A DNA stretch of 64,000 nt from the NCBI GenBank assembly GCA_030737835.1, contig JAUJYN010000012.1, positions 12,200,729 to 12,264,728 on the forward strand, given 5' to 3'. Made by a program: the position numbers and the translations under genes. The DNA comes from Acorus gramineus (taxonomy: Eukaryota; Streptophyta; Magnoliopsida; Acorales; Acoraceae). Shown here one piece after another: positions 11,101-23,411 of the stretch (position 1 is its first letter; each line of letters opens with the position of its first letter). The notes beneath the pieces were generated by a model. The model made no database searches, had not been told where the DNA came from, and saw only the letters and a program-made list of their open reading frames with translations.

Positions 11101-14100
11101 ACAACTAAGCAAAGGTGTGCAAAGAGGACCTTCTGCGGACTTGATTCCTGTATTATTTGGTGATAAATCACCTACTGCATCAAAGAAAAATTCTCCTTTT
11201 ATCCCATATAACAAAAACCTTGACCATTCTCAGGTAACCACCAATTTTCAGCTCTTTCACAATGTGGGTTGTTTGTTGACTTGATCCACAAAGTGGACAA
11301 TTATATTCGTCAGTTCATTAAGTTCAGAACTGTTTCTAATTCATATTCTGTAGAGAAGTGCAATCTCAAAGGCCCTTGCATCTCAAGATGTATTTTTGCT
11401 GCACGGACCACCTGGGACAGGAAAAACGACCACTGTTGTGGAAATTATTTTACAGGAAGTCAAACGTGGGTCAAAAATTCTTGCTTGTGCTGCTTCTAAT
11501 ATTGCTGTTGACAACATTGTGGAACGACTTTTTCCTTTCAGGTACCACTGTTTCTATGTGAATTTAAAAATTCCCCTTGCAAGAGCTGTCTAGTCCATCA
11601 TATTCTATATGTTTGGGTTAATTTTTTTTTGTCTGATTTTGTTATGTAATACCAATATCTATCAATTATGACGAGTTCAATTTCTTCGAAAACTTTCAAG
11701 CTACCTTTGTTCTTCCTTGCTCTCTCATATATCACAGTGCTGTGATGCCTACTGTATAAACTCGTGAAAATCAAAAGTTTCATCAATATACTCCAATCTT
11801 CTACTCTATGTTTCATTTTGCACAATATCTTTGGCATGGTGATACCATTGGCTGCTAGCCTATTTCAATGTTACTTTATTATGACATTGAACAATTTATT
11901 TTAAGACAATAGAATGTTCATAACATCATTATATTATATTCTTCACTTACTGATCATGAATTAAAGGTGACTTTTTTTTTGTGATTGGTTAGTTTCAAGG
12001 GAAGTGAAACTGTATGTTGGACATTCTTTATTGATTGGCAGAAATATAGTGGAGACTGCATTGGTTGTTGGGCATCAAATTCTATTTAGAAATCCCGTGT
12101 TGTCACATATTTTTGTGACTCCACAATTAGTTAGGAAATAAATCTCTGCACTATCGCACAATGCATTGGGCTTCAATACTGAGAAATCAATCAAACTATC
12201 AAATTAATACATGATAAAAGTGATATTCTTCAAAGTAAGATGATTCAATGGACGAGTGATATGAATAAATTCCTCCTGGTTCCTTTCTTAAGTTTCTTCT
12301 ATCACTATCATGGAAAGGCCCTTATTTTGTTCCTCCTAAATAAATTTTTTTCCTTTCTCTCTGTGTGTGCACGTGTGTGTGTGTGTGTTGGAACTTGGAA
12401 GAAATATATGCTGAATGGCATTTTTGATCCCCTCACTCTTGAGTGGAAATTTTGTTTACTCTTGATCATTCAGATATCAAGTATTGATTCTGTGATTCCT
12501 TAATTGTGCCAAGCAAGAGTAATTTTAGATTATTTTTTAATGGCCTAACCACTATTAAACCAGGGTAAAGTTGGTGAGAGTGGGTCATCCTGCACGTCTA
12601 CTACCACAAATATTGGACAGCGCACTTGATGCACAGGTATTCAGTCTGTTGGAATTTGCTTAACAAAATTTGAATTTCAAGTAGAAAAAACATAAATGCA
12701 CGAGAAACTTATATAGGTTCAATAGAAGGTATATGAATGTCTGAATGATCGTTTAAAAGGCTGTCAGATGCCCAAATATGCAAATCCAATGTCATATTGA
12801 TATCAATTCTACAATATCAATAGTCACACTATATCGGTAAATCTGATTGACATATATAAGTAATTTACAGTTTTTTCCCATGTTCTCTAGTTTTCACCAA
12901 TGAACAATTCATATTGTTTCCTAGCCTATTGAGCCACAAAAATGTTTCTTGCACATATTTGATTCACTGGCTGTCTATTACACCGATGTTGTCACCCTAT
13001 ATGTTTATTGTGCATTCTCTTTTTCACTTCATGTGTTTATGGTAGAAACATTTATGGAGAAGCTAATGATAAAAGAATTGGGGAAAAGGATTACTGTATA
13101 TTTTCATATAAAAAATTGGCTGCTATGTTTGCCGCTTTGTGACCTTCCTTTGTATTTATTTGAATCCATCATTCTGTTTGCTTTTTTCCTAATGATTTGT
13201 GAAAGAAACCCATTGTGTGGTAGTGTCTCAGCAATTTTATGTCTCTTTTTGTCCATATCATTGTATGGTGAACTTGGCCTCATTATTTGAATGTGAGCCC
13301 TAGTCAACCTCCCAATTATATAATTAAAATATCAATGAGTTTTAAATGGGATAAATCAACTTGAGATTGTGCCAGCCTGCATAAACTGTTTGTAATATGA
13401 TATACCGTCCTGCATAAATCAGGAGACTTGATGCTGGGTCTACATTATTGACCTGGACTAGATGACCCTTATCCTGTCCTGTTTGGTCTATGAAATTACA
13501 TTTTTTTTCAATCTATTCTTAATTAGATTAGCCGGCTTTCTAAATTTTTGGTGTGCGCACATGCACCCAGTTGTTTATTGCTTATTATATTCTCCTATAT
13601 CTCCTTGAAGCTGTAAGCTGTTTTCATAATGTTGATGATCATCATCCCCGCCCGTGTGTGTCTGTCTGTCTCACAGTCTCTGTCTGATTGTTTTATTATT
13701 AGGTTTTACGAGGGGACAACAGTGGTCTTGCGAATGACATTCGCAAGGAAATGAAGGTACATTTTATAAAATTTTGTGCCGTGGAATGTTCTTAGTTGAA
13801 ATCTTTGTAGAAATCTAATAATAAATATCTCTTGGACTGGCTATGGTTTTAATTTTTCTTTCTTTCTATTTCACTTATTTGGAGTTGTATGCATCTTGTC
13901 TTTTATGTTGTGACATACTATATTAATCATAGTTTGGGCTATCCATTTCTTTTACTGAATAATATATGAGTTTAATTGTGGAAACTGGAAAGTTAAAGGT
14001 TGCACCAATAGAGGATAAGATAGATAAAATTTTTGACATGGTTTGGACATGTACAATGGAAATCAATGGGTGCACCAGGAGAAACGAAATTGTTTAAAGG

Positions 14101-17100
14101 TTTTGTTATGGTTGTTATTATCATATTGTAGAACCATGATCAGTTTACTATACTTTTTCTTCTTCGTGTTATTTTTTATTTGGTTGTGCCCCGAGTGTGT
14201 GTGTGTGTGTGTGTGTGATTTTTTTTATTTTTTGTGAAAGGGTTGGAGCCTTCATTTTTTAAAAATGTTGCCCTCTGAACAAAAGATGAGGGTTGTTCAA
14301 AAAGAAAAAAAAGTCAAATTATAATAAAGTACAAGTTAAAGATACACCTTTCACCCAATTAAATACATAATGATCTCTCACCAATTAGCTCCCATAATTG
14401 TGGACGTCAATTCCCCACCAAGAAATCACCATATCCTATGCCAGAAGCTAGGCCATGATTGCTGCCCATATATATTCCTATTCTATGCATTTCGTGCAAT
14501 CCAAAGAGCCCAACACACCGCATGAGGAACGAGGCCTTGAAATTTTGCCTTGTTGCTACAATCACCTTTTTTCCTTCTTTTGTGAAACTGGCCTTATGTT
14601 TTACTTAAGTCGCTTCCCTTTCATAGAATTGGAAATTATTTACTCGTTGAGTTTGTTCTGTCAAAGTATTTTATAATGACTTTCATTTTGTTGTGTCCTG
14701 TTAAGCTTTGGCAGATTGTGTCACATGCATGGTGGTCTATTTTATACATAATTGTATGGAGTGTTTTTTTTTTGAGGGTTTAGAATTCTGAGTACCCCAA
14801 ACAACAGTTGATGATGATTATTTATTTTATTTGTATTAAATTTCATACTAAATCCTAATATATTTTTATATGATGAGTATATAATGAGGACTATTCATGA
14901 TGTGAAATGATTCTCAGTTTTCTAAATTTGTTGTTTATCATCTGTTCAGGTTCTGAACGGGAAGCTCCTGAAAGCGAAGGATAAGAATACTAAAAGAGAG
15001 ATAAGGAAGGAGCTCAGGACCCTTGCCAAGGAGGAGCGGAAAAGGCAGCAATTGGCAGTTAAAGATGTCATAAAAAATGCAGATGTAGTCCTGACAACAT
15101 TGACTGGTGCATCTTCTAAGAAATTGGATGACACAACATTTGACTTGGTTATTATTGATGAAGCTGCTCAGGCACTTGAGGTTGCATGTTGGATAGCTTT
15201 ATTAAAGGTCCATTGTTTATCCCTTGCTGGGAGTTCTTCTGCTTTGTTAGGTTTTGCATTTTGATAATGGGATGCCATCTATATCCCATCCACAGTGACA
15301 CTTCATGAGCCTTTTCTAATATCTTTGAGAGTGTTCCATCCTATTTTGATGTGATAAGGCTCATTGTTTCTGTTTTTAAACTCTATAACAGACCTTTTCC
15401 AAGTTGATGAAAACCATTATTTTTCATCCTCCTAGTTGCTGAACATCCCGAATCTATATTTATCGTCAAATTTATAAGATTGTCTCGATGGTTGGTATTC
15501 TTCTCACTAAACCAATTTGACTCGGCATCCTTTTAGAAGATGCATTGGTATGAAAAAAATGAAAAGGTAAAACATAGAACATCAAAACTCGTGTATGAAT
15601 TTGCATATAGAAAAAACTTGTGTCAGAATTCAAGGGGCTTGATATCTTGCAGTAAACAATTTTAGATTGATTGAGAAGTTCTGAAAACTGAAAAGGTATT
15701 AAATTGGATAAAGTTTTCTGAGAGAATATTTCTATATCCTTTTCTTTAATAACTCTATAACATCAAAAGATGGAGTTAAATATTATACGAGTATATAGAT
15801 TGCAGAAGCTGTGGATTTCTACATTTATATTTCTTCTCTGACTCTTTTTTAAAAAAATACCTAGCAGTACATGCTATGTCTTTATTGTCAATTGTGTGGC
15901 TCATTTGTAGAATTAACAATTTTAGATATGGTCAGTAAAATGCTTGTCCCAATGGAGGATAGAAGTAGGAATTTTGTGCCGGTATTGATTAACATTATAG
16001 TATTACATTGTTACTAGTGTTATTTATCTTCATGTATTGTTTGCAGGGATCAAGGTGTATACTTGCAGGAGACCATCTTCAGCTTCCCCCTACAATACAA
16101 AGTGTCGAAGCCGAGAAGAAAGGATTAGGCAGAACCCTCTTTGAGCGATTGGCGGACTTGTACGAAAACAAAGTAATGGAAATGCTCACTGTTCAGTACC
16201 GCATGCATGAGCTCATCATGAACTGGTCCTCAAAAGAGCTATATGATAGCAAGGTTTGCATAAAAATGCTTCTTATATAGACTAATGGCCATACGAGTGA
16301 CCCAATGAAATTGAAATTGACATATGTTCTTGAGTCTGACAGATTGAAGCCCATGCTAGTGTTGCTGGTCACATGCTCTATGACATCGAGGGTGTACAGA
16401 AGTCTTCTTCAACGGAACCAACTCTTGTACTCATCGACATAGCAGGGTATGCATTGGGCTTGTAAAAGTGATTCTCTTGTTCAGAATCACTAGTTGGTTG
16501 AACCAAAGAACTTCAGATGCTGATAACTTATTTTATCTCCATTTCAGATGCGACATGGAAGAAAAAAAGGATGAAGAAGACAGCACAATGAATGAAGGCG
16601 AGGCTGCAGTTGCCATAGCTCATGCAAAGAGACTTGTTGAAGGCGGTGTGCGCCCATCTGATATAGGGATTATCACCCCTTATGCCGCACAGGTTTTCTA
16701 GTTTATTTATTTATTATTTTTAAATTTATTCTGTATCTTTAGGCAGCGTTTGAAAAAACAACTTTTCACTTAAACCATCTTTTCAACATAGTTTTCCAGG
16801 AAGCATATTTGGTTAGATAACTAGATTTGTGGAAAGATTTTTTTTTTTACAACTACTTCAAGCTTGGGACCATTGGGAACAATTGAAAACAAGATTAAAC
16901 TAAGTATGATTCCTGAAAAGAAAAATATTCAAAAGTTGCCTAAACTCGTTTTCAAATGCTGCTTTAGTCTGTCTAGAGACATTGATAAACGGGGCTATCC
17001 GGTGTAGGTGGTCTTGCTAAGGATTATGAGAAGCAAAGATGACAAACTAAAGGAGATTGAGATCTCTACAGTGGACGGCTTCCAAGGCCGAGAGAAGGAA

Positions 17101-17391
17101 GCCATCATCATTTCTATGGTCCGCTCCAACTCGAAAAAGGAGGTAACTATACGGGTCTATAGAATTTTCCAATGCAGTTCTCTGGTTCATCATCTGATTC
17201 TCCATTTTCATATATAGGTGGGATTTCTGAGCGACAAGAGGAGAATGAACGTGGCGGTGACCCGTGCTCGCAGACAATGTTGTCTGGTGTGCGACACAGA
17301 AACAGTAAGTAGCGACAGATTCTTGAAGCGTCTAGTTGAATATTTCGAGGAGCATGCCGAGTACTTGAGCGCATCAGAGTATGGTTGTTAA
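8190..17391 (+). CDS. IGHMBP2/SMUBP2-like superfamily 1 helicase
   Basis: A UPF1-like ATP-dependent helicase expected to unwind RNA and DNA 5' to 3'; the human relative associates with ribosomes and tRNA. Fifteen exons: 8190-8288, 8722-8826, 8932-9000, 9353-9442, 9560-9643, 11069-11233, 11354-11541, 12564-12636, 13703-13756, 14950-15207, 16047-16253, 16343-16446, 16548-16692, 17008-17142, 17218-17391. All are GT-AG and phases agree, giving 649 aa. Motifs in order: Walker A GPPGTGKT at 222-229, Walker B DEAAQ at 379-383, motif [12 protein letters not shown] near 402-410, motif IV VQYRMHE, motif [13 protein letters not shown], motif [11 protein letters not shown]. The basic stretch before Walker B fits the stalk helices of this family. 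It lacks the R3H and AN1-zinc-finger tail of human IGHMBP2. Length agrees with the Arabidopsis relative (At2g03270, from memory about 639 aa). The function in plants is not well defined. Confidence 0.95.
12361..12389. repeat. (GT)n microsatellite in helicase intron 7
   Basis: A TGTGTG run broken by one GCAC step, within an intron. Confidence 0.85.
14194..14218. repeat. (GT)n microsatellite in helicase intron 9
   Basis: About twelve uninterrupted TG units on the + strand followed by a T-rich run. Confidence 0.85.
16742..16962. mobile_element. Harbinger-like MITE in helicase intron 13
   Basis: 221 bp with ends GGCAGCGTTTGAAAA (left) and GCAGCATTTGAAAAC (reverse complement of right), and an inner CAACTTTT block shared by both arms. 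Flanked by TTTA at 16738-16741 and 16963-16966, which includes the TTA expected for PIF/Harbinger. It almost fills the 315-bp intron and leaves both splice sites outside it. Confidence 0.7.
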
Positions 17392-18445
17392 TAAATTCTA
17401 TGGATGTGTATCACTGCATTGCTTTTCAAATTCCATGTATTCTGCATTTTATAACACCAATCTCAACCAACCCCTAGATTTTAGATAGTGTTGTAATTGA
17501 AGGAATGACAGTAATTGCGATTATTGAATGGACCAAACTTTTTCTGGAATGATTTTCAGCTTATCTGATTCTGTATGCTTTGAAGGATCCAGCTGAAATG
17601 TGAATAATCTGTTTGGATATTTTTTTGGAAATTGATTATGTCCTGCTTTATCTTGAATCCCCAACTGTTTTATCTACCAAAAGTATATGCTCGTTTAATG
17701 AATTACATGCTACTATGAATATGAAACATATATTTGGATAAATTAGTATATATATTTATTTTTTTATTAAAAAAATTTAATTGAACATATATGATAATTA
17801 TACTAGTGGAGTATATACTGTATTAGGATGGCCATCGGAGTGCATGGTCAATGGGATCTGGCTCATCATAGAAAACAAAAGTTATGAATCATGTGATTCT
17901 TGGAGTTTGTTAAATAATTTTTTTTCTACCACTACACGTATTCAGAGTCCACAAAATTCCTTATAAATGCCAATTTTTATATCTGACCTTTTCCCAAAAG
18001 TAATTAGTATTTTTGGTCGTGGAGTTTTAAGATTTAGTAATTTTGGTCTTTGACAAGGTCAACTGTTGGTCAACGAGACACATCTTCTTTACCGTTTGTA
18101 ATACTATATTCAGTCAATCTTACATATTAAAATACAGTGCGTTTATATATATATATATTTTTATAAAAATTGACATATATAATATAATAAATTGAATATA
18201 TAGTATCAATATAAAAAATTGTAAAAAAATTTCAACTAAAACGAAGTTGGGGTATGTAAAAAGAATGAGTGTAACAAGTAACGACGCCCTTGCATTTAAT
18301 GCCTATAATTTATATTTATGCCTTCACCTTTAACTTACATCTTCACCCTAAATTGAAACCCAAAAATAAAATAAAATAACAATAACCCCCACCAAACCCT
18401 ACTACTAAAGACAACACTGTGAACAAAACAACTGATACACAACAT
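17392..18445. other. Convergent intergenic region between helicase and DREB2F
   Basis: The helicase gene ends at the left and DREB2F, on the other strand, ends at the right, so this kilobase holds two 3' UTRs and terminators. It is AT-rich, with an (AT)n run near 18144-18157. The segment near 18000-18065 (repeated 'agtatttttggtc' and 'agtaattttggtc') resembles plant transposon debris. I see no gene. Confidence 0.65.
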
Positions 18446-19396
18446 TCAGTGATCCCATATGGAACCATGCACGCTCAGCAGCCCCTCATGCACGTCCTCC
18501 ATCATCGCCTCCACCATCACCTCCTCCTCAAGCCCCCTCATCTCTATCAAAGTTTCCCAATTGAATCCCAACTCCTCAAACCCCCCGTCGACGCCGCCAC
18601 CGTCCTTCAATCCCTCCTCCGCACCCGCCTCGACTCGCGCCGCCTCTGGCGGTGCCACCTTCTCCTCCTCCCCCTCCTTGAGCACCCCGAGCTGCTGAAG
18701 GAACTCATTCAAATCGATCTGCGGCTTCTCCAAACTCCCCAAACTCACGTTCTCGGGCGCCGCCGCGACATCATCGTCTATAGCTATCGGATTATCCAAC
18801 TGGGTCTCGATCGAAACTCGAATTGAACTGAAGGTCTTAATGCTGACATCGCAACTACTACTACTAGTGATAGTAGTAGTAGTACTATCAGTAGTAGTAG
18901 TAGTCGCAGCAGTGTTGATTGCGTTAGCACTATTACCACCACCGGTACTAGTACTAGAAAGACTTTTAAGCTGTTGAAGCCTCTGGTGAATGACATGAAC
19001 GTTGTGTTGGGCACCCAAATTGAGCAACCCACAAGAGGGGAACATGGAGGAGACCAACCCCCCTCCTTTGGAAGGGAACCACTTGAAGTACTTGTGGGGG
19101 GGCTTGGAGGAGGAGGAGGTGATGGTGGATTGGAGGTGGGGGAGGTTGAGGTAGGCGTCGGGGCCGTAGAGGCGGCGAGCGGCGTCATCGTAGGCTAAAG
19201 CGGCTTCTTCGGCGGTGGCGAAGGAGCCGAGCCAGAGGCGGGTGCGCTTCTTGGGCTCGCGGATCTCCGCCACCCATTTGCCCCAGGTCCGCTGCCGGAC
19301 GCCGCGGTACTCGCAGGTGGAGTTCTGTGGGCCGCCTTTGCCCCGGGTCGGGCCTTTCTTCCATGGCCGGGATGGGGGTTTGCGGAAGGTGTCCAT
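18446..19396 (-). CDS. DREB2F: DREB2F-type AP2/ERF transcription factor
   Basis: A nuclear transcription factor of the DREB2 group, expected to bind DRE/CRT (A/GCCGAC) elements. It is intronless, 316 aa, and starts at the only in-frame ATG before the AP2 domain. The basic leader [14 protein letters not shown] is the DREB2 signature; the AP2 domain spans about residues 29-86. Val and Glu at domain positions 14 and 19 (in WVAEIREP) mark DREB rather than ERF specificity. Beyond the domain, [13 protein letters not shown], the [12 protein letters not shown] segment, [11 protein letters not shown] and the FNWETLIEM block match Arabidopsis DREB2F (At3g57600) as I recall it, which separates it from DREB2A-E. 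A Ser/Thr/Ala-rich tract between these is encoded by a (TAG)n-type repeat. The acidic C-terminus probably activates transcription. The gene is GC-rich compared with its surroundings. Confidence 0.95.
   Translation of the reverse strand: MDTFRKPPSRPWKKGPTRGKGGPQNSTCEYRGVRQRTWGKWVAEIREPKKRTRLWLGSFATAEEAALAYDDAARRLYGPDAYLNLPHLQSTITSSSSKPPHKYFKWFPSKGGGLVSSMFPSCGLLNLGAQHNVHVIHQRLQQLKSLSSTSTGGGNSANAINTAATTTTTDSTTTTITSSSSCDVSIKTFSSIRVSIETQLDNPIAIDDDVAAAPENVSLGSLEKPQIDLNEFLQQLGVLKEGEEEKVAPPEAARVEAGAEEGLKDGGGVDGGFEELGFNWETLIEMRGLEEEVMVEAMMEDVHEGLLSVHGSIWDH
18855..18904. repeat. Coding trinucleotide repeat in DREB2F
   Basis: Runs of ACT/AGT (TAG on the + strand) lie inside the DREB2F frame and encode the Thr/Ser-rich segment between the conserved middle and C-terminal motifs. 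Being a multiple of three, length change would keep the frame. Confidence 0.85.
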
Positions 19397-19456
19397 GAGA
19401 GAGAGAGTGAGTGAGTGAGTGAGTGTGAGTGAGAGAGTGAGAGATGGCGCGGGAGT

Positions 19457-19464
19457 TATATATG
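19457..19464 (-). promoter_or_regulatory. Likely TATA box of DREB2F
   Basis: On the minus strand the sequence reads CCATATATAACTC about 60-70 bases before the DREB2F ATG. Between it and the ATG lies a GAGA/GAGT-rich leader (19398-19443). Confidence 0.5.
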
Positions 19465-19550
19465 GAGGGGAGGGGGAGGGGGGGTTTTAAATGTTGTCAC
19501 GCTTTGGAGGGGTTTTTTGTGTTTTGGGGATTTTGAATGCATGTGACCGT

Positions 19551-19573
19551 TGTGTGTGTGTGTGTGTGTGTGT
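19551..19573. repeat. (GT)n microsatellite upstream of DREB2F
   Basis: About eleven TG units in the DREB2F promoter region, roughly 155 bp before the start codon. Confidence 0.85.
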
Positions 19574-19669
19574 TTGTGTGCATGAGATTGGGTTTTATTT
19601 GAAATAGAAAAGGGCTCAGTACATTATAGATTACTTTATAGTGTGTGAGAGATTTTATCATAGTTTATA

Positions 19670-20206
19670 AGAAAAAATTTAAATAACCCCCCTAAGTTGT
19701 TTGAAATTTATATAATTTCTGATTTTTTTTAAAGTTCATATAACCCTCTAAAAATATATATGTAAATTCAAATAACTCTTTTAGTTAAACTTTTGTTGAT
19801 AAATGAATAATATAATGCGAATATTCTATTTTGTTAACCCTGATTGAAAACACAATATACAAAAAAAAATCTTACAATTTGTAAAAAATACAAAAAATCT
19901 TATGCACATGACGATTTTACCTATCTAGATAAATTATAATACCCTACCAGTGGGATATAATTGTCATTTACAGAGAATGTTTTGCATTTTCAACATATTA
20001 TAGAGGGTTTTCAGTATAATGTTTTCAAAATCAAGGTTAACCATACAAAATATTCACAGAATAATCATGATCTGTCAATGAAAATTTAACTGTAGGGCCT
20101 AATTAGATTTATATATGTGTTTTCAAGGGGTTATATGGATTTTAGAAAAAGTTAGGGAGTTATATGTATTTCAGGCAATTTACAGGGGGTTATTTGGACT
20201 TTTCCC
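19670..20206. mobile_element. Long-TIR MITE with 9-bp target duplication, copy A
   Basis: The two ends are long imperfect inverted repeats built from a repeated motif reading 'ccatataacccc'; the right end reversed begins GGGAAAAGTCCAAATAACCC. Flanks TAGTTTATA (19661-19669) and TAGTTTACA (20207-20215) form a 9-bp duplication with one mismatch, typical of Mutator-like elements. The middle carries a second inverted pair around ACGATTTTACC. It aligns throughout with the element at 34464-35036. No transposase frame. Confidence 0.75.
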
Positions 20207-21699
20207 TAGTTTACAGTAGTTTATGGAATAAACAAGTTTTATTTTTTTTTTAAGAAAACAAATAAACTATTGTATCTTAATATATATTTTATTTTGTCTA
20301 ATAATATGTATTTTAATGAAAAATTGTATATTAAAAAAAAAAGTGGATTATAATTGAAATTGTACAGAGGAAAAGTTACACTATTATTTGATAAGTCCTT
20401 GGTAAACTTTGATAAGGGGCTCTTGAATTCAAATGATTAGTTGATTACTACTATTATTGAAATTTGATTTTTAAATTTTTTACATAATTGATCCCGACTG
20501 AAGAAGGATTCCCATATAATAATAAAAAAAAAGACAAAAATCATGAAATAATACGTGTTTGAAGAAAAATAAAAGCTTAATACATTAGGAGCATGCTAAG
20601 TTAGAAGAAGAAATAAAAAAAAAGGAATTAGATATACACTCAGTCCATTAATCTTCTATTTTATATTTTTTTTTCACCCTCTGGAAAAAATTCTTATATG
20701 CATGTGTATATACTCTTCTAATTTATAAACACCAATTTATCTCTATACCCTTAATAACTCAATTATCTCAATATATATTTTATTTTTTATAACAGCGTAT
20801 ATTTTAATAAATGAATATATGTTTTTTTGAAAAAAAAATACAGTGAGCACTGTATCCCATATTACCGCAAAGGAATACATATGAAAGTTGTCAATCATAT
20901 GCAAGTAATTTGCACTTTCTAATGGCCCATGTGTAAATATAAAACTTTATTAGAGGCTACACACGCAGACACTTCAAGTGATTCAACGTTTGCAGCCAAT
21001 TGTTAAAAATGATTCCATTTATGCAAAATCAAATTTAAATAGTGGGTTCCACTGGGTGTTTTTAAAATTTGAGTTTTCAATATGAGATTTTACTTTTCAC
21101 ATGTTAAAAGTCAACAAAACATCTTTTTATGAAAAAGTTAGTTAGTTGAGTCAATTATGAACTGTTTCTGAAAATTGGTTTCAAATGCTCTCATTTTTTT
21201 TTTACCTTATTTACTATAAAAATCAATGCATGCATATTTTAATTCTTTTTGTGTCATCTACGTCATGACTTCTGGTTGATCAATACAGAATTTCTCCCTC
21301 TTTTGAATCGCATAGGATACCTTAATTTGATGGACAAAATGATCAACCCATGCATCTCACTTTTTTCCAACCCATTGAACGGATTCAAACTTTGTAGTCA
21401 AAACAGAATTTATTAGAAGTTTGTGGTGTCTCATGAGCTCCTTTTTGCTGGTCTCAAGCACAGCTGTTTTTTTGATAGGTTCATGGAGTTTCACTCTTGT
21501 TCCACTGCATGTGTTTATAATAAATAAATCCTGAGTGATAGAGATGGAGAGAGATATAATATTCCATTCTCTGTGTCTTGAAGCTTTTATGAAGGCCACC
21601 TCACAAACATTTTTCACTTTCACGAGCTCTCCAGTTCACATGTTCTTATTTGCCATTCCATGACCTTCTTCACAGGGCAAACCTTCACTGTTTTCCCAT

Positions 21700-21700
<1 letters not shown>

Positions 21701-21734
<34 letters not shown>
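21701..21734. repeat. (CT)n microsatellite
   Basis: Seventeen uninterrupted CT units on the + strand, in intergenic sequence. Confidence 0.95.
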
Positions 21735-21738
<4 letters not shown>

Positions 21739-23411
21739 ACACTGCCCATGCATATCCATGCACGTGGAAGATAATCCTCTGACTTTCCACCAACTTTTGG
21801 TTGGACATTCTGTTATCATGTTTTCCAAAGTGAATCAAGATACATTTAGTCCTATTTTTAACTCCAATTTTAGTCTATCAGGGGCATCATCATTTTAGAA
21901 AGGTGGTATGTTGCAATTTTTGCGGCCCCAAACATATTTTTATTTTTCTAATCATATACTTATGTTACAAACTGCATACTTTTACAAAAAAATGATTAAC
22001 ATTATTAAATAAATTCAATACATAAGTTTTTTATGTTTTTTTTAATAGAGTACATACTCACACGATAAAGTATATGGTCTTATTTGAATGTCATATGCTG
22101 AATTGGAAGTGCATTTTATAGGGATTTTAGAAAAATGTTACGTGTAATCATGTTTGTGGTTCACATGTTTTGATTATTTTAAGTACATACTTTATTAATG
22201 AATATATATATATATACTCATACAAAGAGAACATATAATTTTACATTTTACATAATAGAATATATAATGAGATGATAAATACAAAAGTGTATCTGTATTG
22301 GACGATTTTATATACCGCATTAAAATTAGACTAATTAAATCAACGCCTGTGATCGTAGGGTATTACACTATTTGTTTTATGGGCATGTTCCGCAACCGAT
22401 CATCAAAAATCAACAATATAATCATTTAACAGGATCACTTTAACAACTCTTACTGATGTATACACATTATTACACATTATTACGAGCAATGTAACTGCAA
22501 AAAAAAAAAAAAATGTAATTTTCCACTTCTATTATAATTAAGTTCATATAATTCATTTAAGTATGTATCTTATTTTCATGAAAATATATGCCTTGTTACA
22601 TTAAAATTACATCTTAAAAAAAAATGAAACAATTGTTCCTAATCTCACTACTAGAACCAAAAAGCCAAAGTCAACCTCAAATGCCATAAAATTGAATTTT
22701 TTGGGGAAAAGATACTACAAACTGAATCTTGCAACTGATATTTCTCTACATTTTTTTTTCAAGGAACCCCAAAATTGGTTTAATCTTTTTGTAATCTGCT
22801 CATATAAGATGTTCATCTCTCTCACTCGAGCATCAATATTCATAAGCATCTTATAATGAAATTTATAAACTATATGTAGTTTATGCATTCCAACTTATCA
22901 AGCTGCATTGATTCAATTCAAAAGGCAACATAAGATTTTTCAGTGCATCAAGAGAAAATTGTGAAACTACAACTCAAAGTCTCAAGGTGACACTACATTA
23001 GAGAGAAAAACTATATCGACCCGTGATGTCTAAAAATAAATTTTGCTATGGATGATCAGAGTACGAAAATTTCAAATGACTTGCACATACACCGTATATG
23101 GATTAACAAGTTCCAATTATTATACGAACACTAAGATGGTTTTACTAGGCATCTGTGTGTGCGGGCATGTGTGTTTCATTGTTTTCTGATTATTCTATGA
23201 AGACAGAGACCACCTATTCTTCATTGCTAAAAGCTCAAGTGTAGAGAGTACATACATCATATACATAACGCGTGAGATGAGGCAGGGTAAAAACTATGGT
23301 GTGTTATGACAAAAACTGTTATTTACAGGAGATCTTACGCGGATGAAGATCAGTTGGAAGTTGTTTAAGAGGCCGAGCTTTATCCATGCTGCCAATCCAA
23401 ACACTGCAAAA

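Larger units (their letters stand above)
19397..23411. other. Intergenic region between DREB2F and DER
   Basis: About 4 kb. It holds the DREB2F promoter, a (GT)n run, one long-TIR MITE (separate entry) and a (CT)n run. From about 20210 to 23411 it is AT-rich with short repeats and no open frame resembling a protein family; the right end is DER 3' UTR. I see no gene. Confidence 0.7.

Noticed and set aside
18419-18826. Long open frame on the + strand over DREB2F
   Set aside because: It is antisense to a clear AP2/ERF gene, has no family features and reflects the GC-rich composition.
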